DNA from: Maea johnstoni
Taxonomy: Eukaryota > Annelida > Polychaeta > Spionida > Magelonidae
Direction: 5' to 3'
NCBI GenBank assembly: GCA_963942565.1
Contig: OZ012685.1
Location: 6,400,523-6,464,522, forward strand
DNA: 64,000 nt
The notes below the pieces were generated by a model. That model was not told the DNA's origin. It saw only the letters and a program-made list of their open reading frames with translations, and ran no database searches. Positions within the stretch are counted from its first letter, which is position 1. Every line of letters begins with the position of its first letter. The position numbers were made by a program, and so were the translations under genes. This document shows positions 47,599-60,131 of the stretch, piece by piece.

Positions 47599-49129
47599 AG
47601 GGGCGGATCCAGGATTTAAGAAGGAGGGGTTCAATGTAGTTCCAAAAAGTGACACTGGTGGCGCCACTCACAATTATTTATAAAAACACCACCAGGAGTC
47701 AACTGCAGAGAGCTAAAAATAATAATTTCATACGAGATATAAAAAAATAATAATCTCATAAGATATATAACAAAATACATAGAGTAAGAGTGAAATTTTA
47801 ATATAAATATTTCATATTAATTATGATATGCAAAATCGAATTTGGTGATGCCACATTGTCCTAATTTTGGTCGCAAGATTGAACGGACCTCTTGCACTTT
47901 CAAACATTTAAGAAATATATTTTACCTATTGGAGAGATTTAACAATGTGAACACACTGGGGATGAGGGGAAGAACTTTTGCCCACTATATGCTTAATTGA
48001 TGTTAGCGTAATTGCGATACATGCATCTGGGGGGGGGGGGGGGGGGGGGTTCAATTGGAGACACTCTTCCATTTGTGATATGACTAAACACCGGTCATGA
48101 GAGTCATTCTGAGTCAGTAAATTTCACCTTCTGCGCTCGTCAATTTTTTCCTAATTTGGCTGAACCATTTCTATTCAACCTTTTTACAAATAATACTCTA
48201 CGCCCAAAGTTGTTTGACCATTTTTGCACTTCAGATGAAAATGGGTAAAGTCACCTCAAAAGGTGTTAAGATGTGTTATTTATGTATCTGTTGGCTATTA
48301 GTTAGGTATTTTCCATATGGCTTGGAGGACTCAAGTGATCTAGAAGTTCGAGAATCAATGAACCCCCCCACCCCCTCACCTAACAAACATCAGGTTTTCT
48401 AAGCTATTCTTAGTCTGCAAACGACTGGACTGGACTGTCTGTATCCGCTGGACCAGTGACCTGTAATCTATATATCTCTGCCTGGACTAAGGAATCAAGT
48501 GATCTAGAAATTTGAGAATCAACGACCCTCCCCTAACAAACATCAGGTTTTCCAAGGTATTCTTAGTCTGCAATCGACTGGACTGTGATTATATATCCGC
48601 TAGACTTAGGAATCAAGTGGTCTAGAAGTTTGAGAATCAACGAAACCCCCCCCCCCCCCACCTCCCCTAACAGACTTCAGGTTTCCCAAGCTATTCTTAG
48701 TCTGCACTCGACTGGGCTGTAATTCTGTATCCGCTAGACTAAGGAATGAATCAAGTGATCTAGAGGTTCGAGAATCAACGAACCCCCCCCCCCCCCCCTC
48801 ACCTAACAAACTTCAGGTTATCCAAGCTTTTCTTAGTCTGCGAACGACTGGACTGTAATTTTGTATCCGCTGGTTCAAGGCGGATAATCCCCTCGAGCAG
48901 GATGTTCCTCCACTCGGACCTACACCTGGCTGACACCAATCAGCCTGTTGCCTACTCGGGGCCTGGGGAAACAAAAGACGTGGACAGAATTGCAAATTGC
49001 AACTGGTCGCCGCGGCAGGAAAAACAATTAATTTTGATGTTTGTCCACAGGTGGCGTGGTGGTGCAAAATGACTCACCAGCCAGGGGGGGTTCGGACGAA
49101 CCCCTCGAACCCCCCCTGGATCCGCCCCT
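47599..49129. mobile_element. 1.5-kb inverted-repeat element (non-autonomous DNA transposon)
   Basis: The ends are a perfect 15-bp inverted repeat, AGGGGCGGATCCAGG and CCTGGATCCGCCCCT, followed inside by GGGGTTC and GAACCCC. There is no transposase. The centre holds a 21-base G run (48029-48049) and a four-unit tandem array (48325-48880). GGGGCGGATCCAGG-type ends are seen on hAT-like elements of many animals; assignment to hAT here is tentative, since no clear 8-bp target duplication was seen. Confidence 0.7.
48325..48880. repeat. tandem array, unit about 125-150 bp, four copies
   Basis: Each unit has CAAGTGATCTAGAAGTTTGA, GAATCAACGAACCC with a C run of variable length (up to 16), CTAACAAAC-TCAGGTTTTCC, TTCTTAGTCTGC and CGACTGGACTG, ending GTATCCGCTAGACTAAGG. 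The C run differs strongly from unit to unit, as expected of slippage. Confidence 0.85.
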
Positions 49130-50690
49130 GGGACAATCATTCAGGTATTCCTTATGACAAAAACGAAATTACAGTCATATCCCACCCTGTATCAAGGTGA
49201 TGTACCCGATAATTATCCATATGGAACTCTGGGTTTGTCTGGCTAAAAGGGGAAGGGGTTGTGCACCGCTAAGTGGTTAATTACGACGGGGCAAGGTGTG
49301 TTGGCCCTCTGTGAGCAACTCAAGCAAAAAGGGTGTAAATGTGTCAGCGCACGCAAGTTACGTTATAAGTAACTATAAACTAACCTGTCATGGTTTTTAG
49401 AGGACCACTTATTAGGAGGAGATTGGCGAGAAGAGGAGGGACAACATGCAAGAACTCAGTATGTTCAGTTGGCGTGAGAATTGTAATTATAAAGCATCAT
49501 ATCTCACTCTAAACGTCGTACCTTAAGACTAGTTCATACCACAGTTGCCACCATGGATAGATAGCATAATTCACAATTGTTCGCCTTGTGGTCAAGGGTG
49601 TACTTTTTATCTAAAAATTGCCAATGAGAGAGTCAGTTTCAGTACTTTTTCACTGATACTCCTGTTTCCTTTATCTTTGCTACCGTTAGCTAAGGGCAAG
49701 TCACACTTAAAGCGGCACTAAACCCTGAAATACATACCAGCTTATGAGAAAGGAAAAGGAAAAACTCTTTATAAGACATCAAGCCAAAATAGTATATAGA
49801 CCGAATACAATTTGGGCCTACTAGGCAGAGAGAGTGTGTATTCCAGTAGCCCCCTTTCCTCTCTGTGGGCAGACATATTTCACACATCTTGCGGGTGCCA
49901 TGATGTAACGGTCTATTGATGGCATGGCAGGATAAGCTGATATGCACACAGTGTATAAGCTCTGGGTTTCTACTCTCAGTTTCAAGCTTTGGCTGAGGTG
50001 AAAGGACCTGGAAAAAGCTGAAAACACAATCATAATTGTGAATTGATGGATTGCCTTTGGCACTTATACACCTGGAATTGCTTTGGCTTTCACATTGGCT
50101 ATATCTCTGAAGAAAATGCAGAAACAATAACAACAAAACAAGAAAAACGACAGCAACGACAACAGCACCAACAACAAAACAACAAGATTCGATGCAAGCA
50201 GACACAAATTTCTAAAAGTGAACAATTAAAAATATTCCATTTCCAGAACGTGTATGTTAGAGTTTCTACGTGATTAAATTGATACATTGCTTTCTTGTAA
50301 ATAATACTGTGGCAAGACCATGATTCTTCAATCAAGATGGTTCCATACTTCCGCTGTCGCCTAGATGACTCGGTTTCCAACCAAAGAATACTTTGTCGTG
50401 AGCGACCCAGCAATAACAGCACAACATACACATACCCACCTTAAAAGCATTACACAGATAATACCTACCAGTTGTGTAGGCACTCAACTGTAAAACTATT
50501 TCTATTTTAGTAATCACGGATGTTTCTGTTTGGTAGGTCCCGAGTGGTTACCTAGGGATGCGCAATGTTCACATTATAAGTTTAACGTTTACGATCCCGT
50601 TCGATGTTCCCACGAATAAAACCTGCCCGACAACGAAGTCGACTACTAACTACAACTTACTCTACAGTCAGCCTAGACGGATCAGAAAGA
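49130..50690. other. gene-free sequence
   Basis: A minus-strand frame of 171 codons (49690-50205) starts with a hydrophobic stretch (VVGAVVVAVVFLVLLLLF) coded by a GTT/GCT-rich simple repeat. It then runs through sequence with no recognised domain. The + strand phrase TTAAAGCGGCACTAAACCCTG at its edge looks like the end of an interspersed repeat, so I do not call a gene. Confidence 0.35.
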
Positions 50691-50985
50691 CAGAAAGAAA
50701 GAACGAAACATACATACATGCATACATGCACACATAACTACATACACACGTACGCACATACATACATAGATACATTCATACGTTTCGTACATAATCTATC
50801 TATCCACATAGATAGATAGATACGTACGTACGTACGTGCATACACAATACATACGACCGATCGTACTGATGTATAGTCGTCAAGCGTGTGTTGTGGGCAG
50901 GCAGTCCAGGGTACTGGAAGGTTGTGCGCTGAAGGGGTGGGGAGGGGGGGGGGGGGGGGATGTGGGGGGGGGGGGGGGCATTTAG
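50691..50985. repeat. (ACAT)n and (GATA/CGTA)n simple repeats and poly(G)
   Basis: Imperfect ACATACATGCAT-type repeats lie at 50705-50790, GATAGATAGATACGTACGTACG at 50808-50838, and G-rich runs of 14-18 bases at 50944-50978. Confidence 0.9.
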
Positions 50986-51507
50986 CAAGATCCATCTTTA
51001 AATAAAACGGCGGAAACAGCAATAAGATAAACAGGTGGTTATCTTCTATATGGAACGCAAAAAGTACCGATCATGCGTGCATTCACCTTCACAATAAGCA
51101 TTGGCGTTTCTGTTCGATTACACATCTACATGTAATGGTTTCAAATGGCCCGAGAATGCATTCACTTCCTCTATAGCTTGATATAGTTCCCACGGTTGTT
51201 ATATATACCCTAGCAGCAGCTGATAACCAAAACAGGAGGGAGGCAAGACAGCTATTGACACAACGGAGGGTTCTTTAAGAGGCACTGTGAGATAGTATTT
51301 ACATAAGCAATTTTCCCCTTCCATGTATGTTAACTAAAGGGTAATGAAGTACACACGCCTTATAGGCTTGTTAGCTCCTCGAAGATAAAATCCTATCCTG
51401 GATGAAGTCTTCACTAAGCTTTAAACACATTTTGATAATGCATTTAACTTTGACAATGCACATATGGAAATGTGGATTAGATATATGTACGGTAGTTCTA
51501 AAATGGA
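50986..51507. other. gene-free sequence
   Basis: Nothing supported. Confidence 0.4.
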
Positions 51508-51513
51508 TAACCG

Positions 51514-51547
<34 letters not shown>

Positions 51548-54400
51548 TTGTCATTTGATATTGCGCCCTTTCCATATAAACATGCTCAAAGGCGCATTAC
51601 ATTCATTGTCAGAGGATAGATGTTGATATCCACATAGTTATTTGATAAATACATCTTTGAACAGATGTGTTTTCAATTGTCGTTTGAAGATTGCCACACT
51701 CCCAGCTGCCCGAATATTATTTGGAGCTGATTCCATAGTTTTGGGGCACAGGCACTAAATGATCTGTCACCGTAGGTTTTCATGTTGGTTCTCGGCTCGC
51801 AGAGTAAGTTCTTGGATGTTGATCTCAGTGTCCGTGGTGGGACATACTCTTTCAGCATTTCCCTCAGGTAAGAGGTGCAGTTCCATGCAAACACTTGTAC
51901 GCCAGGAGGAGAATCTTGAATTCAATTCTCTTCCTGACTGGTAACCAGTGAAGTTCCTTTAGTACTGGAGTGATATGGTCATACTTCTTTGTGAGTGTGA
52001 TCACCCTGGCGGCATTATTTTGTACTCTCTGGAGCTTACATATTAGCTCTTCAGGTATTCCACAGAGAAGTCCATTGCAGTAGTCGAATCTTGAGGTTAC
52101 CAGGGATATGACAGCACCTTTAGTTGATTCTGCAGTCAAGTATTTTTCTGATCCTTCCAATGTTTCGAAGGTGATAGTTTGCAGATTTGACTGCCTTTGA
52201 CACATGTGCGGCCATATTCATGCTTGGATCAAAAACAGAGCCCAGATTGCCGATAGGTATATTGAGAATCTTAACAATCTCACCATTTACGGAGATGCTA
52301 GGCACAGATATTTTGGCTCGCTGCTTAGGGGTACCTAGCACTAAGACTTCCGTTTTGTCTGCATTCAGTTTTAGCTTGTTCTGTGACATCCATGTATATA
52401 TGTCAGTGAGGCAGCCCTCCAGCCTAGCAACTCCTATGTCCACAGCTTGTTGAGTGATAGGTTTTATTGCCAGATAGAGCTGTGTGTCGTCTGCATATAT
52501 GTGAAGCTCTAAACCATGCTTTCTGATGAGTTTTCCAAGGGGTAGGAGGTAGATCAGGAACAACAATGGTCCTAACACTGATCCCTGTGGTACGGACCAC
52601 AGAATGTCCTGTAACTCAGAGAATGACTTGTCAATCTTGATGCGGAGTGTGCGTCCTGACAGGTAAGACTTAAACCAAGCAAGTGCTTGACCCGTAATAC
52701 CTAATGTATTTTCCATTCTGCTGAATAGAATATCATGGTCGATGGTGTCAAACGCCGCACTCAGATCTAACATGACCAGTATAACTACTCCATGCTGGTC
52801 AATGCTGGTTAGAATGTCATTCTGTACTTTCACTAGGGCAGTCTCAGTGCTGTGACCAGGCTTGTAAGCAGATTGTAAATGTTCATGCAAGTTGTTCTCA
52901 GTCATGTAGTCAGTGAGTCGCCCCGCCACCACCCTCTCCAACAGTTTTGAGATGTAAGAAAGGTTACTGACAGGACGGTAGTTCTTTAGAATATCTGGAT
53001 CTAGGGTAGATTTCTTAAGTAACGGTGTTACTATAGCCGACTTCATGGATTTCGGTACCTGGCTAGATCTGAGAGAAGAATTTATGATGTTAGTCATTAC
53101 TGGAAGTAATTCGCTTCTACTTTCTTTGATGAGCCAAGTTGGGATTGGATCAAGCATGCAGCTTTTCGCAGGAGACTTGCAAATTATCTTCCATACTTCC
53201 TCCTCTGTAGTATTCCGCAGAACATTCAGAGTGGAAACAGGTGGTGACTGTGCTATTTCCAGGTTGATGTCAGAGTAGTCAGGGAGGTTATCCTGATTTT
53301 ATCAATCTTTTCCTTGAAAAAGCATGAGAACCTATTTGCAAGTTCTTCTGCAGAGCTGTGTTCTGGGAGTTTTGACACTTTCTGCCTGAAGAGGAGTTCA
53401 TTCATTGTCTGGGACATCGCTTTTGAATCCTGCCCACAATCAATAATCCTCTGATTGTAATATGACACTTTGCTACTTTCAAGGAGCTTGTTGTATTTGT
53501 CTCTTTCTTCCTTGAAGATTTCACGATGAACTGTCAGGCCAGTTCTCCTCCACAGCCTTTCAGCTTTTCTTTTCTCAGATTTTGCTCGATGGAGATCATC
53601 TGAGAACCAAGGCTGTTGTGGTCTTATTACAATAGACTTTTCCTTGGGGGTGCATGCTTATTCAGCACATTGGTTAGTTGTGTATCATATATGTCCATGA
53701 GATCAGTGACAGAGAGGTTGTCATCAGGATCCCCCAGTCCTTGTGAAATGTCTGTTCTAAAACTGGCAGGTTAATGGAGCGAAAGGCCCTTGTTATTATG
53801 TTTGTCTTCTGAAGGTGTGGCTTGGGGTGATGGACGTTGCATAACAGTAGATGGTGGTCTGTTATCATATCACCCACCTGGACCTCTTGTACAAGATTAT
53901 CTGTGTCTCGACACATGATAACATCCAATATATGTCCAGACATGTGAGTGGGTTTATTGACGTGTTGTTCGATACCCAGTGACCCCAGCATATCAGTGAA
54001 TTTGTGGGTGGTGTTGTCAGTCTTTTATCAAGATGGAAATTTAGGTCACCAACCATCAATAAGTCACCTGAGCCAGTGACTTTGTCCTGGAGAAATGAAG
54101 AGAACTCCTCGAAGAACTGACCAGTGGTGAACTTATTCTTTTGGTTGGGTGGTGGCCTATACAAGGTAATTAAATCAAGGCAGCGTGATCCTGTGTTAAA
54201 CTTGATCTGCATGTTTTCAAAGCTGTCTGACTTGTAAACATCTGTTTTGATGATTTGGATTGAAGCCTTGTGTAGGACACCAACCCCTCCATATCCTTGA
54301 TTTCCACGTCTTGGTATATGTTTGAGTATGTTAATCCCCAAGGATACATTCTTATAGTAATACACTATAAGCAAAAAAGTGGCGATTAATAACATTCCAA
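51508..54400 (-). mobile_element. CR1/Jockey-type LINE, nearly full ORF2, 5'-truncated
   Basis: Minus strand, 5' to 3': endonuclease part from about 54390 (GYGGVGVLHK, GDLNFHLDK, HILDVIMCR, ITDHHLLLC), linker (RPQQPWFSDDLHRAKSEKRK), reverse transcriptase at 53157-52120, thumb/C-terminus (NNAARVITLTKKYDH, LHWLPVRKRIEFKIL, YGDRSFSACAPKLWN). The 3' tail is GGAAAGGGCGCAATATCAAA plus (TTA)n at 51513-51546. The open segments alternate between two frames at least five times, so it is inactive. Its 5' end stops in the (TA)n tract at 54417. Confidence 0.92.
52120..53157 (-). pseudogene. LINE reverse transcriptase domain
   Basis: A 345-codon open stretch with every reverse transcriptase landmark: LKNYRPVSNLSYISKLLERV, QSAYKPGHSTETAL, motif A LDLSAAFDTIDHD, motif B SVPQGSVLGPLLFLIY, and catalytic motif C YADDTQLY, followed by KLKLNADKTEVLVLG. 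All three catalytic aspartates are present. It is one segment of the LINE at 51508-54400 and is cut off from the flanking endonuclease and C-terminal parts by frame changes. Confidence 0.92.
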
Positions 54401-54412
54401 CCGCAATTCCTG

Positions 54413-54416
<4 letters not shown>

Positions 54417-54503
<87 letters not shown>
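54417..54503. repeat. (TA)n microsatellite
   Basis: About 87 bp of pure TA next to the truncated 5' end of the LINE. Confidence 0.97.
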
Positions 54504-54506
<3 letters not shown>

Positions 54507-54543
54507 ATAATTTAACATATATACATTTATTCATAGGTATGTT

Positions 54544-54593
54544 TGCTAATGTGTATGTATGTGTGCATGTGTGCATGTATGCATGTATGTATG
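54544..54593. repeat. imperfect (GTAT/GTGC)n
   Basis: Tetranucleotide repeat GTATGTATGTGTGCATG and variants. Confidence 0.8.
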
Positions 54594-54734
54594 TAGAAAT
54601 GACCATCCTTGAATAAATATATATTTAGGTTGAGAAATATAGGGTGCATATAGGGTGACTCCCGGGTCACTGAGCACTGGCGGACACTGAGCACTGTTAC
54701 ACCGGTCCCAAGGTGCTCACTCTTTCAAGGTTTC

Positions 54735-54965
<231 letters not shown>

Positions 54966-55119
54966 ATGACACAGATTGAAATTGGTAACGATTTTAAATT
55001 GTGTCGACACAGATTAGAATTCTAATTTGTGTCGACACAAATCGCGATTTCAATTTGTTTACCAGGTTTTAGCTGACACAGATTAGAATTTTGATTTGTT
55101 ACCACCCGATTTTAAATTG

Positions 55120-55440
55120 TGTCAACACAGATCTAAATCCTAGCTATGAAGGGAAGCAAGGATTTCAATTTGTGTCGACACAAATCTTAATCCTACCTAT
55201 GAAGGGAAGTAAGGATTTCAATTTGTGTCGACACAGATCTAAATCCGAGCTCAGTATCAATAGAGGGGTGGTTAGGATTTTAATTTGTGTCGACACAGAT
55301 CTAAATCTAGCTCAGTATTAATAGAGGAGTGGTAAGGATTTTAATTTGTGTCGACACAAATCTAAATCCTAGCTCAGTATTAAATTAATAGAGGGGAGGT
55401 AAGGATTTTAATTTGTGTCGACACAAACCTAAATCCTAGG
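55120..55440. repeat. minisatellite of 52-66 bp in the left arm
   Basis: Five units of GTGTCGACACARATCTAAATC, a spacer (AGCTATGAAGGGAAG or AGCTCAGTATTAATAGAGG) and AAGGATTTTAATTT. The mirror array in the right arm (about 56040-56300) has four units, which explains the ~62-bp difference in arm length. Confidence 0.8.
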
Positions 55441-55838
55441 CCAATGTAAATTGAGGGGAAGTAATAACCAAAATACTAGAGGAATAGGGTAGAGACAAAG
55501 ATTTTTATTCAGACTAATAACCAGTTTCTTGTTAAAATAAAGATAGTATGAGTAAAACTGGGGTAAATGGAACGAGCCAGAAATCCTTCCTACAGGTTGA
55601 TTTTATTATTTTTTTCATCCGTGCTAGTCTACGTGCCAACCCTGCTTTCCTATACTCTTGAATAATTCTAATATTGAATTCCTAATCTACCACTTAAATA
55701 TGACCTGAGAGCATTCACAAAAATACCTATGTGACTTTATATAGCTCCCATTTTATTAATGATATACTCTCATGATGAGAATATGTGAGCATATGTAGAT
55801 CTTAAGGTGTGTGTGCATGTATAAAGATGCTAGTGTTA

Positions 55839-55987
55839 GTAGAAAAAAAGACGTATTGTCTTTATTTTAACAAGAAACTGGTTATTAGTCTGAATAAAAA
55901 TCTTTGTCTATAGTAGAAAAAAAGATGTACTATCTTTATTTTAACAAGAAACTGGTTATTAGTCCTGAATAAAAATCTTTGTCTATA
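55839..55987. repeat. 74-bp direct duplication at the inner edge of the right arm
   Basis: Units 55839-55912 and 55913-55987 both start GTAGAAAAAAAGA and contain ACAAGAAACTGGTTATTAGT. Only the outer one has a counterpart in the left arm. Confidence 0.85.
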
Positions 55988-56447
55988 CCCTATTCCTCTA
56001 GTATTTTGGTTATTACTTCCCCTCAATTTACATTGGCCTAGGATTTAGGTTTGTGTCGACACAAATTAAAATCCTTACCTCCCCTCTATTAATTTAATAC
56101 TGAGCTAGGATTTAGATTTGTGTCGACACAAATTAAAATCCTTACCACTCCTCTATTAATACTGAGCTAGGATTTAGATCTGTGTCGACACAAATTGAAA
56201 TCCTTACTTCCCTTCATAGGTAGGATTTAGATTTGTGTCGACACAAATTGAAATCCTTGCTTCCCTTCATAGCTAGGATTTAGATCTGTGTTGACACAAT
56301 TTAAAATCGGGTGGTAACAAATCAAAATTCTAATCTGTGTCAGCTAAAACCTGGTAACAAATTGAAATCGCGATTTGTGTCGACACAAATTAGAATTCTA
56401 ATCTGTGTCGACACAATTTAAAATCGTTACCAATTTCAATCTGTGTC

Positions 56448-56449
56448 AT

Positions 56450-56526
<77 letters not shown>

Positions 56527-56544
56527 GTATAAACTAGTACATAT
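56448..56544. repeat. (TA)n tract up to the assembly gap
   Basis: TA repeats with a few GTATATATACAT changes, starting at the right tip of the fold-back element. Confidence 0.95.
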
Positions 56545-56744
56545 NNNNNNNNNNNNNNNNNNNNNNNNNNNNNNNNNNNNNNNNNNNNNNNNNNNNNNNN
56601 NNNNNNNNNNNNNNNNNNNNNNNNNNNNNNNNNNNNNNNNNNNNNNNNNNNNNNNNNNNNNNNNNNNNNNNNNNNNNNNNNNNNNNNNNNNNNNNNNNNN
56701 NNNNNNNNNNNNNNNNNNNNNNNNNNNNNNNNNNNNNNNNNNNN
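56545..56744. other. assembly gap (200 N)
   Basis: Exactly 200 undetermined bases inside a (TA)n tract. The round length suggests a placeholder, so the true size is unknown. Confidence 1.
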
Positions 56745-57034
<290 letters not shown>

Positions 57035-57036
<2 letters not shown>

Positions 57037-57318
57037 GTGCATATATAAATATATACCATCGAGCAGCTACAACAATATATATATATATAGTAGATCCTCT
57101 CCTATTATTTAATGTTTTTACATAATTCAAAGGGAAAATACATCATTAGAATGAATTAGGTTATCTGAGCTTATACCTGTCACCTTTTAAATATAACCTC
57201 CCCCAAACTTTTCCTCTTTAGAACTGTTCAGTTTAGGCTTACACAAAAGTGTAAATAAAAGGCCTGGGATACATACACATACATATATACACACAAATGT
57301 ACGTACCTACACAACGTA
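57035..57318. other. unique sequence between microsatellites
   Basis: Nothing supported. Confidence 0.4.
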
Positions 57319-57412
57319 TGTATGTATGTATGTATGTATGTATGTATGTATGTATGTATGTATGTATGTATGTATGTATGTATGTATGTATGGATGGATG
57401 GATGGATGGATG
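57319..57412. repeat. (GTAT)n then (GGAT)n
   Basis: Eighteen or so GTAT units followed by five GGAT units, a little over 60 bp before the tail of the LINE at 57476. Confidence 0.97.
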
Positions 57413-57475
57413 TATATCATTACCCATTGCAAAAAACATGTGTAAAAAGCAATTCTTGTCAATATCTGATTTTTA

Positions 57476-58590
57476 TATGTATGTATGTATATTTATTGAC
57501 TGAAGGTAGTACACACTTCAAAAAATCATCATACACATAGTTCAATCTTTATGCGAAGAACAAAATATGATAACAGTGTGAGAAGTAAAGGTAAAATTTG
57601 TTAATATAGATATGAGTATCAGACATGGGAGTAAAGCGGTGTCCTGTTGGAAAGCTTTGGTCTGAACCGTTATTGAAAGCATATATTTGCTCAAGGACAG
57701 GGCATCATCCGATGCCTAGCCGATCTGCCATTACTCTAGAATACATTTTGCTAATCCGGAACATTGCCGTACACCAAATAGGAACCACATCTGAAAATGC
57801 GTCTCCCTTTGGGTCACCCCCAATAGGATTTCTAGGGTGTCACCTGGCTCAACATGTCGCCACTCTCCTGTCCCAGATAGTTCGTTATACTTAGAGTTTC
57901 TTAGATCCGTATGAAAAGGACATGGCATGATGATATGGACAATATTATCATACGCCACTAACTCACATTTGGTGCATAATTTTGCAAAATAGGACACATT
58001 CTTATACTTGTAATCATCACACTTCAATTTACTTGCCCCACACACGATCTTTGCCATGACTTCACATTCTTTGATACGATTGGGCAGCTTGTCAGCACTA
58101 TGATACCACTAGAGATATCTGGCTTGCCCTAAAGTCATGTTTAAACTACTCAATGTTTTTTGAAAAGTAGATCTAAATGACCAGTCGTTGTCCTCCACTT
58201 CCCATGCTCTGGCCCACATCATATTTTTCCAGACACTTTTTGGGTAGTCGTGTGATTTAAAAATCATGTTCATAACTATTTCATACATGCCAAAGAGAAT
58301 TGCAATGCGAAGCGAGTCAAAGATCGGGCTGTCTGCCTTGTTCTCCATCCCCTCTTATACATTCTCATTAAACCATGCAGCTCTCAATGATGATGTATGC
58401 TTATCTACCCAGTCAGAATATCCTGCTTGTTGGTTTTGCTTCCAGCCACAATGATTCAGCTTAATCACTTTTGCATGTACAATGCTAAAAATACATAAAA
58501 CGTTCTCCGGGGTAAATTTTGCTATGCCAAAGCACGTAATACATGATAAAAAGTCTTGATCGCTATCTGCCATCATAGATGAAGCTTTTT
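57476..58590 (-). mobile_element. LINE 3' part with CCHC knuckle and (ATAC)n tail, copy B
   Basis: The minus-strand translation runs from about 58590: KLNHCGWKQNQQAGYSDWVD, then MENKADSPIFDSLRIAILFG, then WYHSADKLPNRIKECEVMAK, then CTKC-x9-H-x4-C, and LEILLG. It includes a few stops or frame changes. The 3' end is AATAAA (57492-57497) followed by ATACATACAT. It corresponds in residue order to 27187-27975 (IADKSPHLMRECETM, CTLC-x9-H-x4-C, FLILMG). No reverse transcriptase core. Confidence 0.75.
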
Positions 58591-60099
58591 AGCCATACAT
58601 TGTTTGGCCTTGTCAGTGTGGCGGTCTGTATGTGTATTTGTATATTTATCAGGGGAAGTCACTCTCAAGCGCACTGTAATCTCATCGAAGCCAGACCGAA
58701 GGGCGAAGTTTTTCATGCTGATGTGTGTATTTTGTTTGTTGGGGTTGTGTAGCTTTCGACGCATCGTAATGAAATTAGAACCCGGAACAGTAAGGATAAT
58801 CGATTTAAACCTTACAGTGTACGATTAAGAATTTAAAGTAGATTATGGGGTTAGTATGTTTGAGTTTTCCTCTCCCTGCATTTATTTGACAACTTAGCCA
58901 ACACAATGTATATACTGTCTTGAAGGTCTTCTGAGGAGAAATACACTAAGCATTTATAAATATGAAGGAAAGAACATTACGGATATCACTTTTTCTTATT
59001 TTTTAACTCAATAATGCGTGAAGGATACTTCGCAAGCTTAGGAAGATTGGGGACTCGTGTTTAGCAGTTACATGTACATATGCCTTTGTCCTACTTATAC
59101 ATACGTTCCAGTTTTTAGATTTGGCATAAATACTTGAAACAATAAAGATCTAACCCGTTTACATATAGTACGCGCTAATTATGGTCTGCTGCAATGCAAA
59201 TATCTTAGATAACATGAGGCAATTTGTTGATAGGTTTCCATCTGAAAGATGCTGCAACACTCCCACTTTATATATTCTGCTATTGATTCATCAGTTAGTG
59301 AATTATGTAAGACGTTGACAGAACACGTGTTATATGTGCAATCCTGGTGCAAGTTGGTTAACAGGCTGAGAATGTTTATCTACGTTTATCGCTAGGTGAC
59401 AGCCTCCGTGCCTTTTATAACGTACGATTAAAATACTTCTTATATCTAGTAGCGCTGACATGACCCCTGTCCCGTCACACCTTGGCCCCTCAGCCCTTGA
59501 GAAAGGCGGGGATCAGACACAGGTAAAGTTCACTGCATTCAACTGTTTTGCGTCTCTAATAGGCTAAGTAGGGCATGTTGGTAGATAAAATACACACAGT
59601 CTCATGATTAGAGGCGGACCCAGAAAATGAACAAGCCTTCATAGTTTGGCATATATGGTTATTCTTCATTCAAATACTTAGATAATGTAATACCTGGTGC
59701 TATTCTTACCAAAAATCCCTTTACAAAATGTCAGTATTCTTACCAAAATTCAAATTTGAAACAATAATGATAGATAATGATAGACTCTTCCCAATTTTAG
59801 TGTTGTGAAATATGCAAAGTATGAACTGGTGCATTATGAGTTGTCACAATTGCACTTCCGTGAAATACTGGTCTAATTCCCATGAAATATTAATGTTATT
59901 ATTCTATTTTAAGAAAATAAAACAAATTTTCGAAATATATTCTATGAAAATGCATTGCTAAGTAGATTATTTTCAATGCAATGAACATTTTAGTATGCAA
60001 TAATACTCTGGCATTTAGACCAGAGCATATATTATAGAGCGGGGATAACTCCGTCAAAGAACCATAGCGAGTGGGGCGAGTCTAAACATATTTAAAATA

Positions 60100-60100
<1 letters not shown>

Positions 60101-60130
<30 letters not shown>
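60101..60130. repeat. poly(G) run, 30 bases
   Basis: Thirty consecutive G, the longest of at least six G/C homopolymers of 14 or more in this window. Confidence 0.98.

Positions 60131-60131
<1 letters not shown>

Noticed and set aside
49690-50205. A 171-codon minus-strand frame with an apparent membrane segment
   Set aside because: The hydrophobic start is coded by a simple-sequence repeat, the rest has no known domain, and the downstream edge looks like an interspersed repeat.
57731-58057. A host CCHC zinc-finger gene
   Set aside because: Residue order matches the LINE C-terminus at 27490-27975, and the 3' end has the same AATAAA plus ATAC tail.
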